Counted from the stretch's first letter, positions 19,059 through 28,501 are shown. The stretch is DNA of 64,000 bases from Labrenzia sp. THAF82 (GCF_009363435.1 NZ_CP045354.1:1640501-1704500), one strand, 5' to 3'. Notes: generated by a model from the letters alone, not told the origin. Numbers and translations are program-made.

Positions 19059-19702
19059 TCATCCCACTCCACATCGAACTTGGAAACGACTGCATGAATT
19101 TGTTCCTTGTTGAGGGGGATTGGCTGTTCTCCACGCAGTAGTAGTGTCAGCCTCGCGGTTGCTTCAAGCTCCTCTATTGCATTGCATGCAGCTTCCACGT
19201 CTTTTGCCGCAACGACAGGACCGTGATTGGCCAACATGACTGCGCTGCGTTTGCCTGCCAGTCCCCGGACAGCCTCGCCCATCGCGGGATCACCCGGTAC
19301 GAAAACCGGCAGAAGTTTTACCCTGCCGAGTTGCATGATGGCGTATGGCGTCAGCGTTGGCAGAAAGTTTTCCGGATCAACATCGGGCAACATGGAAAGG
19401 GCAACGGAGTGACAGGAATGCAGGTGCACTACGGCGCCTGCAGTCGAGCGCGTGTCGTAGAACGCCGTGTGCAGTGGCATTTCCTTAGTTGGACGATCAC
19501 CTTCAATGTGCTTTCCCTTGTCATTGAATTTGCTCAGTCGAGCCGGATCGAGACGACCGAAACTTGTTCCGGTCGGGGACACCAGGAGACCACCATCTTC
19601 GGTCAGTGCGGAAATATTGCCGGTGGACCCGTGGGTCAGGCCGCGCTCGAAAAGAGAGCGGGCGAGAAGGCACATCTGTTCCCTTAAGGCTGCCTCACTC
19701 AT
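19055..19702 (-). CDS. otnC: 3-oxo-tetronate 4-phosphate decarboxylase (class II aldolase family)
   Basis: This 215-residue class II aldolase/adducin-type protein has the zinc-binding VHLHSCHS and the later NHGPVV histidine. Members encoded next to DUF1537 kinases decarboxylate 3-oxo-tetronate 4-phosphate to dihydroxyacetone phosphate and CO2. It overlaps the kinase gene and the isomerase gene by four bases each, so the three are coupled. Confidence 0.88.
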   Translation of the reverse strand: MSEAALREQMCLLARSLFERGLTHGSTGNISALTEDGGLLVSPTGTSFGRLDPARLSKFNDKGKHIEGDRPTKEMPLHTAFYDTRSTAGAVVHLHSCHSVALSMLPDVDPENFLPTLTPYAIMQLGRVKLLPVFVPGDPAMGEAVRGLAGKRSAVMLANHGPVVAAKDVEAACNAIEELEATARLTLLLRGEQPIPLNKEQIHAVVSKFDVEWDE

Positions 19703-20931
19703 CCTTTGAGCATCCGGTCCGCTTTTTCAAAAAAGTCCTCAGCGCCGAAATTGCCGGACTTCAGCGCGACCACCAGGTCAGGCCCCGCCCTTAGCGCCGG
19801 AACGCCAGGATCGATTTCAGGGCCAATTTCCAGTGTTTCCAATCCGAGGCCTTCCACAATTGCACCTGAAGTCTCTCCGCCAGCTGTGATGATCCGCGTT
19901 GCACCGCCTGCACGCGCGACCTTGGCAACGTCGGAAAAAAAGGTTTCCAACGCAGCTGCCGAACGCTCTCGACCGTAGGTGGCCTGGATATCGGCAACAA
20001 TGTCAGGATCTGCCGAACTGAAAGCCATCGGAATGCCTTCACTGCCAAGCAGCCAGTCAGCCGTCTCTTCGGCGGTCAAGTGTCCTTCGATTACCTCTGC
20101 CGCGTTGACCTCCCGCGATGGATGTTGCGCGATATGTGCCTTCACTTGCCGGCGTGTGGCCAGTGAACAGGAACCGGAAAGAACAATGGATTTTCCTGGC
20201 TGAGGAGTCCACGGAACCAGCGAGGGCGTGCAGCCGAAGTTTGCTGGCAGCCCAAGTGCGACCCCGGAGCCTCCGGTGACAAGTCGCAAGTCCTTTGCCG
20301 TTTTGCCTATTTCAATGAGGTCCTCGTCCCGGATGGCATCGATCACGATCAACCGCTTGCCTGAATGGTGCTCACTTTCAATACATTGGCGTATGGCATC
20401 AGTGCCGCTTTGTACGTGCTGTGCGGCAACATGGCCGACAGAAAAACGCGATTGCCGTGTCAGCCAACGCCGGATGTCAGGATCTGTCATTGGTGTCAGG
20501 GGATGCGTCTGCATTCCAGATTCGCTCAAGAGCGTATCCTTGACGAACAGATGACCTTGGTAGACGGAACGTCCAGTTCCAGGAAACGCAGGACAGACAA
20601 TCACTTTTTGTGCGTCGAGTGCTTCAGCAAGTGCATCCGCCACAGGACCGATATTGCCTTCCGGTGTCGAATCGAAGGTTGAGCAATATTTGAAGAAAAA
20701 CTGCTCGCAGCCCTGCGACTTCAGCCAATCCAGAGCTTCAAGGGATTGCGCGACGGCATCGCCAGGATCGATCGATCGGCTTTTGAGCGCAACGACACCT
20801 GCGTCAACGGTCTCTGCAGCATCGGTCCGAGGTGTGCCTGAATACTGCGTCACCCGCATGCCCTGTTTCGCGAGCGTGTTGGCCAGATCGCTTGAGCCGG
20901 TGAAGTCGTCCCCTATGCATCCCAGCCGCAT
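19699..20931 (-). CDS. otnK: 3-oxo-tetronate kinase (DUF1537 family)
   Basis: The 410-residue protein starts with GCIGDDFTGSSDLANTLA, the signature opening of DUF1537 four-carbon acid-sugar kinases. The C-terminal nucleotide-binding half has ITAGGETSGAIVEGL and a final VALKSGNFGAEDFF. It phosphorylates 3-oxo-tetronate at C4 using ATP. The start codon shares one base with the stop of the dehydrogenase gene. Confidence 0.93.
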   Translation of the reverse strand: MRLGCIGDDFTGSSDLANTLAKQGMRVTQYSGTPRTDAAETVDAGVVALKSRSIDPGDAVAQSLEALDWLKSQGCEQFFFKYCSTFDSTPEGNIGPVADALAEALDAQKVIVCPAFPGTGRSVYQGHLFVKDTLLSESGMQTHPLTPMTDPDIRRWLTRQSRFSVGHVAAQHVQSGTDAIRQCIESEHHSGKRLIVIDAIRDEDLIEIGKTAKDLRLVTGGSGVALGLPANFGCTPSLVPWTPQPGKSIVLSGSCSLATRRQVKAHIAQHPSREVNAAEVIEGHLTAEETADWLLGSEGIPMAFSSADPDIVADIQATYGRERSAAALETFFSDVAKVARAGGATRIITAGGETSGAIVEGLGLETLEIGPEIDPGVPALRAGPDLVVALKSGNFGAEDFFEKADRMLKG

Positions 20932-21833
20932 CAGCCTTCCCCCGGCAACTGCAAACCGGCACTACGGGCATAGACTTTGGTTATGGCTGCGTCGTCTTCA
21001 TGCCCCAGACCCATCTCAACTGCCTTGTTGTATTGCCGTAGAGCTGCTTCCGTAATCGGCGCTTCAAGCCCTGAGCCCTTTGCTGCCTCCAGTACAATGC
21101 CAAGATCCTTGGGCCAGATGACGGTTTGGCTGTGTGGTGTGTAGTCGCCCGCAACCACGTGCGGAGCCCGATTTTCAAGCATCCAGCTTGTGCCGGCGCA
21201 TCTGCTGATGACGTTGATGAATTTCTGCGGATCGATGCCTTGTGTCATGCCGAAAGTCAGGGCTTCGGCCATGGCTGCAATGTGCACACCTGCCAGGAGC
21301 TGGTTGACCGCTTTCATCGCTGATCCGGAGCCGGCTGTGTCTCCGAGTTTGAACACGGTTTCAGCTGTGGCCTCCAGCACCGGTTGGGCGGCGGTAAACG
21401 CTTCTGGTGTGCCGGCTGCCATTATGGAGAGCTTGCCTTCACCTGCCTTGACCGATCCGCCGGATACCGGCGCATCAAGATAATGAACACCGTGATCCTG
21501 GCAGCGTGTTTCCATGCTCCTTGCAAAATCGGGAGGCACTGTCGCGCAGGCGACAACCACGGCACCAGGCTTCAATTTCGGAACAATTCCCGTTTCACCA
21601 AACAGAATGGTTTCGGTTTGATCAGCATTCAGAACCACGGCGACGACCGCATCTAGTGACGCCGCGACAGCATCGACAGTCTCGGCTGCGCCACCTTCAT
21701 TTCGTAAACTGTCCATGCGTTCAGTAACAATGTCGGAGCCGAAGACCTGATATCCCTGGCGAACACATGATCGGGCCATGCCAAAGCCCATGGACCCGAG
21801 GCCGACGACGGCGACTTTCACCGGCCGGGTCAT
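20931..21833 (-). CDS. ltnD: L-threonate dehydrogenase-like enzyme (beta-hydroxyacid dehydrogenase family)
   Basis: The 300-residue product belongs to the 3-hydroxyisobutyrate dehydrogenase family. It has an N-terminal Rossmann motif (GLGSMGFGMA), DAPVSGGSVKAGEGKL for substrate binding and the catalytic lysine in SAMKAVNQLLAG. In the DUF1537 pathway this family oxidises L-threonate (or D-erythronate-type acids) at C2 to 2-oxo-tetronate. L-threonate versus a stereoisomer cannot be settled from sequence. Confidence 0.85.
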   Translation of the reverse strand: MTRPVKVAVVGLGSMGFGMARSCVRQGYQVFGSDIVTERMDSLRNEGGAAETVDAVAASLDAVVAVVLNADQTETILFGETGIVPKLKPGAVVVACATVPPDFARSMETRCQDHGVHYLDAPVSGGSVKAGEGKLSIMAAGTPEAFTAAQPVLEATAETVFKLGDTAGSGSAMKAVNQLLAGVHIAAMAEALTFGMTQGIDPQKFINVISRCAGTSWMLENRAPHVVAGDYTPHSQTVIWPKDLGIVLEAAKGSGLEAPITEAALRQYNKAVEMGLGHEDDAAITKVYARSAGLQLPGEG

Positions 21834-22783
21834 GAGGGCCTCCCAGTCTTTTCACGCAGCACTTGGGCGGCATCCCTGCGGCTGCTGCGGACCCGGTAAA
21901 CCTTGTCGGAGGACGTGATAAACATTGTCATGCCGTCTCGTCCGCCGAAACATATATTGGATGTCTGCGCGGGCAGAACGATCTTGCCGATCAGAGCGCC
22001 TTCGGGCGAAAGGCAATGAATGCCATCAAGAGCCGAAGTCCAGACGAAACCTTGATGATCAACGCGGAACCCGTCAGGAATGCCAGGCGCAATCACGGCA
22101 AATACACGACTGTTGCTCAAGTTTGGCCCGTCGACGTCGAAGACCCTGATGTGATGAGGCAAATTGTAGTCGATCCCAGGAAAGCTCGCGCCACGAATAG
22201 CGCCAGAATCGGCGACATAGAGTTTTGTCTCATCGGGTGAAAAGGCCAAGCCGTTCGGTTTGTCGAAATCGGTTGCGACCACATGGATCGCTCCGTCGGT
22301 CGAAACGCAATATACGTGGCAACCGCCAAGCTCACTTTCGGCCGGGTATCCTTCGACATCCGAGTTTATGCCGTAGGGTGGGTCGGTGAACCAAACCGAG
22401 CCGTCCGAGCGAACGACGACATCATTTGGCGAATTCAGCCGGTTGCCTTCAAAACTATCGGCGATTGTCTCCACAGAGTTCAGATCGTAAGGGTCCTGCC
22501 GCCTGACAACCCGTCGCCCGCCATGTTCGCAGGACACCATGTAGCCTGCCAAGTCCAACGTATTGCCATTCGCAAATTCGCTGTTTGTAAGTGCGATCGA
22601 GAGGCCATTTTCTTCCGTCCATCGCAACATGCGTTTGCCCGGAATATCATTGAAAAAGAGACCATCAGAAAGCCAGACGGGTCCTTCCGTCCAGGTGCAG
22701 CCCTCTGCGATCATTTCGGGTTCACTTGATGTGTCGACAAAACTTTCGAAACGCGCATCGACCGTGACATAGCCGGGCTTCAT
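21830..22783 (-). CDS. SMP-30/gluconolactonase family sugar lactonase
   Basis: The 317-residue protein starts at ATG 22781-22783 (MKPGYVTVDARFE), overlapping the permease stop by four bases. A longer open frame upstream is a shadow of the permease gene. Features of the six-bladed propeller lactonases include EGPVWLSDGLFFNDI (metal-binding Glu), NSPNDVVVRSDGSVWFTDPPYGI and DKPNGLAFSPDETKLYVADSG. It probably opens an aldonolactone, for example threono- or erythronolactone, to the acid used by the next gene. The lactone is inferred from the operon. Confidence 0.88.
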   Translation of the reverse strand: MKPGYVTVDARFESFVDTSSEPEMIAEGCTWTEGPVWLSDGLFFNDIPGKRMLRWTEENGLSIALTNSEFANGNTLDLAGYMVSCEHGGRRVVRRQDPYDLNSVETIADSFEGNRLNSPNDVVVRSDGSVWFTDPPYGINSDVEGYPAESELGGCHVYCVSTDGAIHVVATDFDKPNGLAFSPDETKLYVADSGAIRGASFPGIDYNLPHHIRVFDVDGPNLSNSRVFAVIAPGIPDGFRVDHQGFVWTSALDGIHCLSPEGALIGKIVLPAQTSNICFGGRDGMTMFITSSDKVYRVRSSRRDAAQVLREKTGRPS

Positions 22784-23724
22784 GATCGTGCACCTTTTCT
22801 CATTGTCTGGAACAAAAGCATGGCAAGGATGATCACTCCGAAGACGATGCTCCGCCAGGCGTCTCCGATCTGCATCACGGAGAGTATCGATGTCAGCAAC
22901 GTTATGAACAACGCGCCGCCGATTGTGCCGAAAAGTCCGCCGCGCCCGCCGAGAATAGATGTTCCGCCAATTACGACTGCAGCAATCGTCGGCAGAAGAA
23001 ACGGATCTCCCATCGACTGGTATGCCTGGTTCGCATAGCCGGCGAGCAGGACACCGCCCAATGCGGAACACATACCAGCAAGCGCGAATGCCGCGAAGAC
23101 AACGCTTGGCGTTGAGACACCGGACAGGAATGTCGCTTTTTCGTTGTAACCGATTGAGCGTAGGTATCGGCCAAACGGCGTTCTGGTCAGGAAGACAACG
23201 ATTGCGAGGCTGACAGCCATCCAGGTGAGGAAGCTGACGGGCAGGCCGAGTACGTCGCCTGATGCCAAGGAAACCATGAGCTGACTGGCTTCGCCTTTCG
23301 GATTGAAGCCGCCGGTATTGAGCACCGCAAGACCAAGCAAAATGGAATTGACAGCCAGCGTCCAGACCATCGATGGAATGCGCAAAATGGCAACGCCAAT
23401 GCCATTGATGACACCAATCAGCGCTCCGAAGGCAAGCGCGGCCGGTACTGCCAGTGCGGTCAGGACGGGATTGCCGGACCCAACCAAGGCCGTGGACAGA
23501 ATTGCCGCGCCGGTCAGGACCCATGGTACTGAAAGATCGATATGCCCGAGCAAGATGACGATCGTCGCACCAGTTGCGAGCAGACCGAGAAATGCAGCGA
23601 TTTGAAGCTGCTGACTCAAATAGTCGAAGGTCAATATTTGCGGAAAGTACAAGCTTCCCGCCAAGATGAGCACCACGGTCCCGAAATAGGGCATCATGCT
23701 GTCAGGGGTGATTGTGCGGCTCAT
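22780..23724 (-). CDS. ABC sugar transporter permease (ribose/CUT2 type)
   Basis: A membrane protein of 314 residues with about eight to ten hydrophobic segments. It has the RbsC-family signature GHIDLSVPWV in the second segment and VVIGGTSILGGRGG near the C-terminus. With the second permease at 23721 it would form the membrane channel of the importer. It overlaps that gene by four bases. Confidence 0.9.
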   Translation of the reverse strand: MSRTITPDSMMPYFGTVVLILAGSLYFPQILTFDYLSQQLQIAAFLGLLATGATIVILLGHIDLSVPWVLTGAAILSTALVGSGNPVLTALAVPAALAFGALIGVINGIGVAILRIPSMVWTLAVNSILLGLAVLNTGGFNPKGEASQLMVSLASGDVLGLPVSFLTWMAVSLAIVVFLTRTPFGRYLRSIGYNEKATFLSGVSTPSVVFAAFALAGMCSALGGVLLAGYANQAYQSMGDPFLLPTIAAVVIGGTSILGGRGGLFGTIGGALFITLLTSILSVMQIGDAWRSIVFGVIILAMLLFQTMRKGARS

Positions 23725-24686
23725 CGGCCAAAGACCTCCAACCTGTTGCGTGTACGAAGGACATCTGCGCCGCCAATCGCGATAGCAGCTGCCAGAATGA
23801 GCCCTTCAAACAGGGGTTGCGCCAACGATGGAATGCCGGAAAAGAACATCAGCGAAGCGATTGTTTTCAATATGAAAGCGCCTGCCAACGCCCCAATGAG
23901 AGACCCGACCCCGCCTCGCAAAAGCACCCCGCCCAACACGACGGCAGCAATGGAATTCAATGTGAAGTTTGCGGCAATTCCAGCATCACCGGTTGTCGTG
24001 ACAAAGCTGTAGTAAAGCCCTGCGGCTCCACCGAAGAGACCGGCAAGCGTGAAAGCGGCGATGCGAATGAGGCGTGTGTTGATGCCGGATTGAAACGCTG
24101 CTTGCTCAGATGACCCCAGCGCATAGAGCCCAAGCCCGAGCCCGGTTCTGCGAAAGGGTAACCAGAACGCAAAGACCAGCAGTCCGGAAATGATCAACGC
24201 GGTCGGAATGCCGGCGATGTCGAGTGTCAGAGCATCTGCCAGATCATAGTTGACTGCACCGCCGGGGGTTGGTCTGAGCATGAGGGCACCGCCGACAAAA
24301 ATAGATGCCGTTGCCAGCGTGACAACAATCGGCTGTATGCGGCCGAAGACGATGATGAGACCATTCAGGAGCCCGCAAAGTGCACCGGCTGCGAGTACGG
24401 CAACGACACCGAATCCAATGGCTCCCGCCGATCCGTCTAGCAGGTGCGAGGCCAATGTGTTGGTGAGCGCTATTACCGCCCCAACCGACAGGTCAATCCC
24501 TCGCACAACAACGGCAAAAAACTGGGCAATCGCCGCGAAACCAAGGATCAGGCACTGGTTCGCCCAGATCGTCATTACATAGGTGGAAGCCCCTCGAGGA
24601 TGCGTTCCCAGGTAGAGCGACAGAAGCACCAGCAGGACGACTGCGGCTATGACTTCACGCCGGTTGGCTCGAATGTAGTCAAGCAT
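23721..24686 (-). CDS. ABC sugar transporter permease (ribose/CUT2 type)
   Basis: The 321-residue protein is a second RbsC-type permease: VVRGIDLSVGAVIALTN and AAVVLGGVLLRGGVGS are the hallmark segments. It overlaps the ATPase gene by eight bases. Two different permeases per transporter is common among importers of this class. Confidence 0.9.
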   Translation of the reverse strand: MLDYIRANRREVIAAVVLLVLLSLYLGTHPRGASTYVMTIWANQCLILGFAAIAQFFAVVVRGIDLSVGAVIALTNTLASHLLDGSAGAIGFGVVAVLAAGALCGLLNGLIIVFGRIQPIVVTLATASIFVGGALMLRPTPGGAVNYDLADALTLDIAGIPTALIISGLLVFAFWLPFRRTGLGLGLYALGSSEQAAFQSGINTRLIRIAAFTLAGLFGGAAGLYYSFVTTTGDAGIAANFTLNSIAAVVLGGVLLRGGVGSLIGALAGAFILKTIASLMFFSGIPSLAQPLFEGLILAAAIAIGGADVLRTRNRLEVFGR

Positions 24687-26196
24687 GAGCCACCTTGCGT
24701 TTTTCGGAAACGTTCAGCGAAGCCGCGATGATGTTTTGTGCGGTCATGTCCTCCCCGCTCATGGAGCTGACCAGCTGGCCGGCGTAGAAAATGTGGGTCT
24801 CGTCGCAAAGCTGGATGAGTTCTTCATAGTCCGTGCTGAGAAGAAGGATTGCAGTGCCCTGATCGGCGAGGCGGCGCAACATGCCGTAAATCTGTGTCTT
24901 GGTTTTCACGTCAATGCCGCGTGTCGGATCTGCGAGCAGGAGGCACCGCGGTTTGAGCGCCAACCATTTCGCCAACACAACCTTCTGCTGATTGCCGCCG
25001 GAAAGCGACGAAACCGGCAGTTCCAGGCCGCCATGTTTGAGTTCAAGACGTTCAAGCGTATCCTGGTAAAGCCCCGGGTTTGAGGCGTCCAGGTCCTTCA
25101 ACCCGATTGCAGCCAGCTGCAGGTTTTCCAAAATACTCTGTTCCTGAATCAAACCCTCGGTTTTCCGGTCTTCAGGAATGAATGCCAATGCGATATCCGG
25201 CTGCTTCGCGGCCTTGGGACTTGTAACGGAAACGGGTTTTCCAGCCACTGTGACCTTGCCTTCGGCAGTCCTTAGCAGGCCGAAGAGGCCCATCAGGAAC
25301 GCTCCTTGCCCTTGGCCATCAAGACCGCCCAGCCCGACGATTTCTCCTTCGTGAACCGTCAGGCTGATATCCGTAACGCGTCCGTCCCAAGAAAAATTCT
25401 CAACCTTCAGCACTTCCTGTGCATCTGTGCGTGCGGGGGGTTTGGGTGGAAACAGTTCCTCAATCCTCTGTCCAACCATCATGTTGATGATTTCGTTATA
25501 GGAATGATCTCCATTGTCGAATGTCTCGACGCGTTTCCCGTTTCGAAACACGGAAATCCTATCGGCCAGGGCTTCAATCTCGTGAAATCTATGGGAGATG
25601 AAAAGGACACTTGTCCCCTGGTCTCGCTCTGCGCGGATCAAGTCGAAGACCTTCGTCACAACCGATGCATTCAGTGCCGAAGTCGCTTCATCCAGGATAA
25701 GCAATCTTGGTTTGCGCATGAGCGCCTTGGCAATTTCCACCTGTTGCCGAGATGGTAGCGTCAGATCGGACACGCGGGCGGACATCTTAATATGACCGCC
25801 ATCAATCCGGTCCAAAACGTCTCGGGCCTTGACCAGCGCTTCTGAACGGAGCCATCCAAGGCCGCTTCCCGGCGCACCAAGAAGCAAGTTTTCCCGCACG
25901 GTCAGATCAGGAACGAGAGACAGTTCCTGGAACATGCATACGAGCCCGTGGTTCTGGGCAACGCGCGGTGTCGTCAGCCGGACGTCCTGGCCATCCAGAA
26001 TGATGCGGCCTTCGGTTGGCTGCAGCACACCGGAGATGAGCTTCATAAGTGTCGATTTGCCTGCACCATTTTCACCGAGAATTGCATGTATCTCGGACGG
26101 CTTGCAGGCGAAATCGACGTTGTTCAATGCCTTCGTCGCACCAAAGTGCATCGAAATGTCCTGCATCCGCAGCAGGGGCTTGTCGGGGTCTGTCAT
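24679..26196 (-). CDS. ABC sugar transporter ATP-binding protein (two-domain, RbsA type)
   Basis: This 505-residue tandem ATPase starts at MTDPDKPLLRM, ATG 26194-26196. The longer open frame upstream runs through the gap. The N-terminal half has a good Walker A (GENGAGKSTLMK) and Walker B (LLILDEATSAL) but a degenerate signature (LTLPSRQQ). The C-terminal half has a degenerate Walker A (GLDGQGQGAFL) but a proper LSGGNQQK, the usual RbsA asymmetry. It powers import with the two permeases. Confidence 0.92.
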   Translation of the reverse strand: MTDPDKPLLRMQDISMHFGATKALNNVDFACKPSEIHAILGENGAGKSTLMKLISGVLQPTEGRIILDGQDVRLTTPRVAQNHGLVCMFQELSLVPDLTVRENLLLGAPGSGLGWLRSEALVKARDVLDRIDGGHIKMSARVSDLTLPSRQQVEIAKALMRKPRLLILDEATSALNASVVTKVFDLIRAERDQGTSVLFISHRFHEIEALADRISVFRNGKRVETFDNGDHSYNEIINMMVGQRIEELFPPKPPARTDAQEVLKVENFSWDGRVTDISLTVHEGEIVGLGGLDGQGQGAFLMGLFGLLRTAEGKVTVAGKPVSVTSPKAAKQPDIALAFIPEDRKTEGLIQEQSILENLQLAAIGLKDLDASNPGLYQDTLERLELKHGGLELPVSSLSGGNQQKVVLAKWLALKPRCLLLADPTRGIDVKTKTQIYGMLRRLADQGTAILLLSTDYEELIQLCDETHIFYAGQLVSSMSGEDMTAQNIIAASLNVSEKRKVAHA

Positions 26197-26212
26197 TGAA
26201 AATTTCCAAGTT

Positions 26213-26242
26213 GTCCAGCGGCACGCGATGGTGCCGCCGGAC
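26213..26242 (-). terminator. Hairpin between binding-protein and ATPase genes
   Basis: GTCCAGCGGCAC and GTGCCGCCGGAC form a 12-bp stem with one mismatch and a six-base loop (26213-26224 and 26231-26242). No T-run follows directly on the minus strand. It is more likely an mRNA-stabilising or attenuating hairpin that keeps binding-protein transcripts abundant than a full terminator. Confidence 0.4.
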
Positions 26243-26252
26243 CATTTGTGAA

Positions 26253-27332
26253 TTATGTATTGCTTGGATTTTGTCCGGAAATTTCTTCTGGGCTGAAGGG
26301 CGGGAAACATTCCGCATAGCCGGTGCCGGTATTGAAGCTTTTCGGCAGATCAGGGAAATAGTTCACACCAGCCTCCAATTCGTCAGCTTTGACCTGAGGA
26401 ATCGGCAGGTAGATTGTCTGCGGCAGTTCGTTGCCTTCCAGGAGAGCGACCGCGGCTTCAAGAGCAATTGCCGACATCGCAGGTGCCTGGCTTGCCGATA
26501 CACCGGGAATATCCAGCTCGTCCATCAACATGCGAACGCCGTTTTCACCGTCGACACCCATGGGGACAATCGGATGTCCGGCGGATTGCAGCGCGTTGAT
26601 GGTTCCAGCAGACCCATGCTGAGAGACGACAGCATCGAATTGACCGTGTGTCGCGAGCGCATCGGCAGCCACTTTTTGGCTCGTGCCGGTGTCCCAATTG
26701 CCGACAACCTCGACGATTTCCAATCCGTCGACCTTTTCCAGAACACTCATCATGCCGAGGCGGCGATCCCGGTCGGTCGCGTTGCCAGGCAGACCATTCA
26801 CCATCAGGATTTTCTCAGCTTTGCCGCCAAGAATGTCCATAACCGTCTGCGCTTTCAGTGCGCCCAGTTCCTTCTGGCTTTCGTTGACCTGCACCACCTT
26901 GTCCGTGTCGAGCACGTTATCGAACGGGACGAGGATCGTGCCGGCACGTTCAGCGCGCCGGATTACCGGTTCGAAAGCGGTCGGATTGACTGCGATGAAG
27001 GTAATGGCGTCGTATCCGGCAGCAATAAAATTGTCGATCGCTGCAATCTGGGCAGCACTGTCGTTTCCGACAGACACGATGGAGAACGTGTCGATTTTAC
27101 CCGCATTTTCCGGACGATCAGCCCAGGCCTTTGCGGACTGGATTGCCTGAATGCGCCAGTCATTGCCTGCAAAGCCGTTCACGAAGGCCAACTTGTAGGG
27201 GCCTTCCTTTGCATCATAGGAAATCGTGGATGTTTCCGGAGCTGGGACAAAACACTCGGGTCGATAAGTGTCTGCGAGTGCTGTTCCAACACCGGCGAGC
27301 AAAAATGTCGCGCTCAAAAGTAGGTTCTTCAT
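26253..27332 (-). CDS. Periplasmic sugar-binding protein of the ABC transporter
   Basis: The 359-residue product starts at ATG 27330-27332, after GGGAGG. A signal peptide (MKNLLLSATFLLAGVGTALA, then DTYRPE) precedes a ribose-binding-protein fold: KLAFVNGFAGNDWR, AVNPTAFEPVIRRA, LVPFDNVLDT, VVSQHGSAGTINAL and PMGVDGENG. First gene of the nine-gene operon, so its ligand should be the four-carbon sugar acid, its lactone or a related sugar. Two LacI-type operators lie just upstream. Confidence 0.9.
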   Translation of the reverse strand: MKNLLLSATFLLAGVGTALADTYRPECFVPAPETSTISYDAKEGPYKLAFVNGFAGNDWRIQAIQSAKAWADRPENAGKIDTFSIVSVGNDSAAQIAAIDNFIAAGYDAITFIAVNPTAFEPVIRRAERAGTILVPFDNVLDTDKVVQVNESQKELGALKAQTVMDILGGKAEKILMVNGLPGNATDRDRRLGMMSVLEKVDGLEIVEVVGNWDTGTSQKVAADALATHGQFDAVVSQHGSAGTINALQSAGHPIVPMGVDGENGVRMLMDELDIPGVSASQAPAMSAIALEAAVALLEGNELPQTIYLPIPQVKADELEAGVNYFPDLPKSFNTGTGYAECFPPFSPEEISGQNPSNT

Positions 27333-27382
27333 CTTTTCCTCCCAAATGACCAACAGGTCGGATTGAACTTCTGCAATCCCAA

Positions 27383-27433
27383 TGTGTTTACGTAAACACA
27401 CATTGATATAGGTATTGTGTTTATGTAAACATT
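27383..27433. promoter_or_regulatory. Two LacI-type operators in the divergent promoter region
   Basis: TGTGTTTACGTAAACACA (27383-27400) is a perfect 18-bp palindrome. TGTGTTTATGTAAACATT (27416-27433) is a near copy. Their centres are 33 bp apart, about three helix turns, allowing cooperative binding. They sit between the binding-protein gene and the divergent LacI gene, which is the expected regulator. Confidence 0.75.
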
Positions 27434-27475
27434 CGTCAAGAAAAAAATGAAAGTCGTTGAATTATAGAGACTTCG

Positions 27476-28501
27476 ATGGCCACAAGGCGCAGCAGCAAAT
27501 CCAGAAAAGACCAGCCGACGATGCACGATGTCGCGCGTGTGGCAGGTGTCAGTCAGATGACCGTCTCCAGGGTTATGCGCGGCGCAGGATACATCTCGAG
27601 AAATGTTCGCGAACAGGTAAACAACGCTGCGCGGGAAATCGGTTACGTCCATAATCGGTTGGCGGGCGGTATCGCGGCCTATGACAATCCGCTTGTTGGC
27701 GTTGTGGTGCCGACACTGCAAAACCGTGTCTTTACGGAAGTTCTTTCCGGAATAAGCGATACGCTGAGCACAGCGGGATTGAGACCGGTTTTCGGCGTGT
27801 CGGAGTACACGCAGGCAGCTGAAGAGGAGCTCGTCTTCGACCTTTTGTCATGGCGTCCACGTGGCCTGATCCTGGCCGGTCTTGAGCACAGTGAGGCGGT
27901 TAGGCGCATTGTTGAGCAAACCGGTGTCAGGGTTGCCGAGATCATGGATATCGACGGTGAGCCGATGTCTGCTTGCTTTGGAGTTTCGCACACTGAAGCT
28001 GGACGGGATATGGCGTCTCATCTGCTTGAGCGCGGTTACAGATCGTTCGGCTATGTCGCCAGTCAGGCCGGACATGACCTGCGGGCGACGAAACGCTTTG
28101 AAGCTTTTGCAGCATGTATTCGGGAAGGCGGCGGACAATTGATTGCGCAACGCACTTCCACGGAAGCTTCTTCAATGGTGGTCGGCAGACATCTGACGCA
28201 GGATATTCTGACACAATCCGATCGCCCGGACGCAATTTACTATGCAAATGATGACCTTGCAGCAGGCGGTCTGATGCACTGCATGTCTGAAGGTATCGAC
28301 GTGCCAGGCGAGGTCGCTATCGCAGGCTTCAATGGTCTTGGGTTCCTGTCTGCGTTGCCCCTGAAGATTACGACAACACAAACGCCGAGATATGAAATTG
28401 GTGTTGCAGCTGCAACCTGGATATCTGCGCCGCCGGAGGCCCAAACGGAGAAGCTGACAGACAAGCTGGAGACTCAGTTGCATGTCGGCGAAACCACCTG
28501 A
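27476..28501 (+). CDS. LacI-family transcriptional regulator of the threonate/sugar ABC operon
   Basis: The 341-residue protein has an N-terminal LacI helix-turn-helix (MHDVARVAGVSQMTVSRVM) with the hinge REIGYVHNRLAGG, then a periplasmic-binding-protein-like sensor. GVVVPTLQNRVFTEVLSGI and the effector-domain serine/aspartate pattern resemble the GntR (gluconate) subgroup. It is divergent from the operon and separated from it by two operators, so it probably represses the operon and itself until a sugar acid binds. No strong Shine-Dalgarno is visible before the ATG. Confidence 0.92.
   Translation: MATRRSSKSRKDQPTMHDVARVAGVSQMTVSRVMRGAGYISRNVREQVNNAAREIGYVHNRLAGGIAAYDNPLVGVVVPTLQNRVFTEVLSGISDTLSTAGLRPVFGVSEYTQAAEEELVFDLLSWRPRGLILAGLEHSEAVRRIVEQTGVRVAEIMDIDGEPMSACFGVSHTEAGRDMASHLLERGYRSFGYVASQAGHDLRATKRFEAFAACIREGGGQLIAQRTSTEASSMVVGRHLTQDILTQSDRPDAIYYANDDLAAGGLMHCMSEGIDVPGEVAIAGFNGLGFLSALPLKITTTQTPRYEIGVAAATWISAPPEAQTEKLTDKLETQLHVGETT

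Noticed and set aside
23725..26310. Long open frames extending the ABC ATPase upstream and opposite-strand ORFs over the permeases
   Set aside because: The extensions lack ribosome sites and conserved sequence. Opposite-strand frames are shadows of GC-rich coding DNA.
26049..27323. 424-residue plus-strand ORF
   Set aside because: Antisense to the ATPase and binding-protein genes, both of which have clear motifs.
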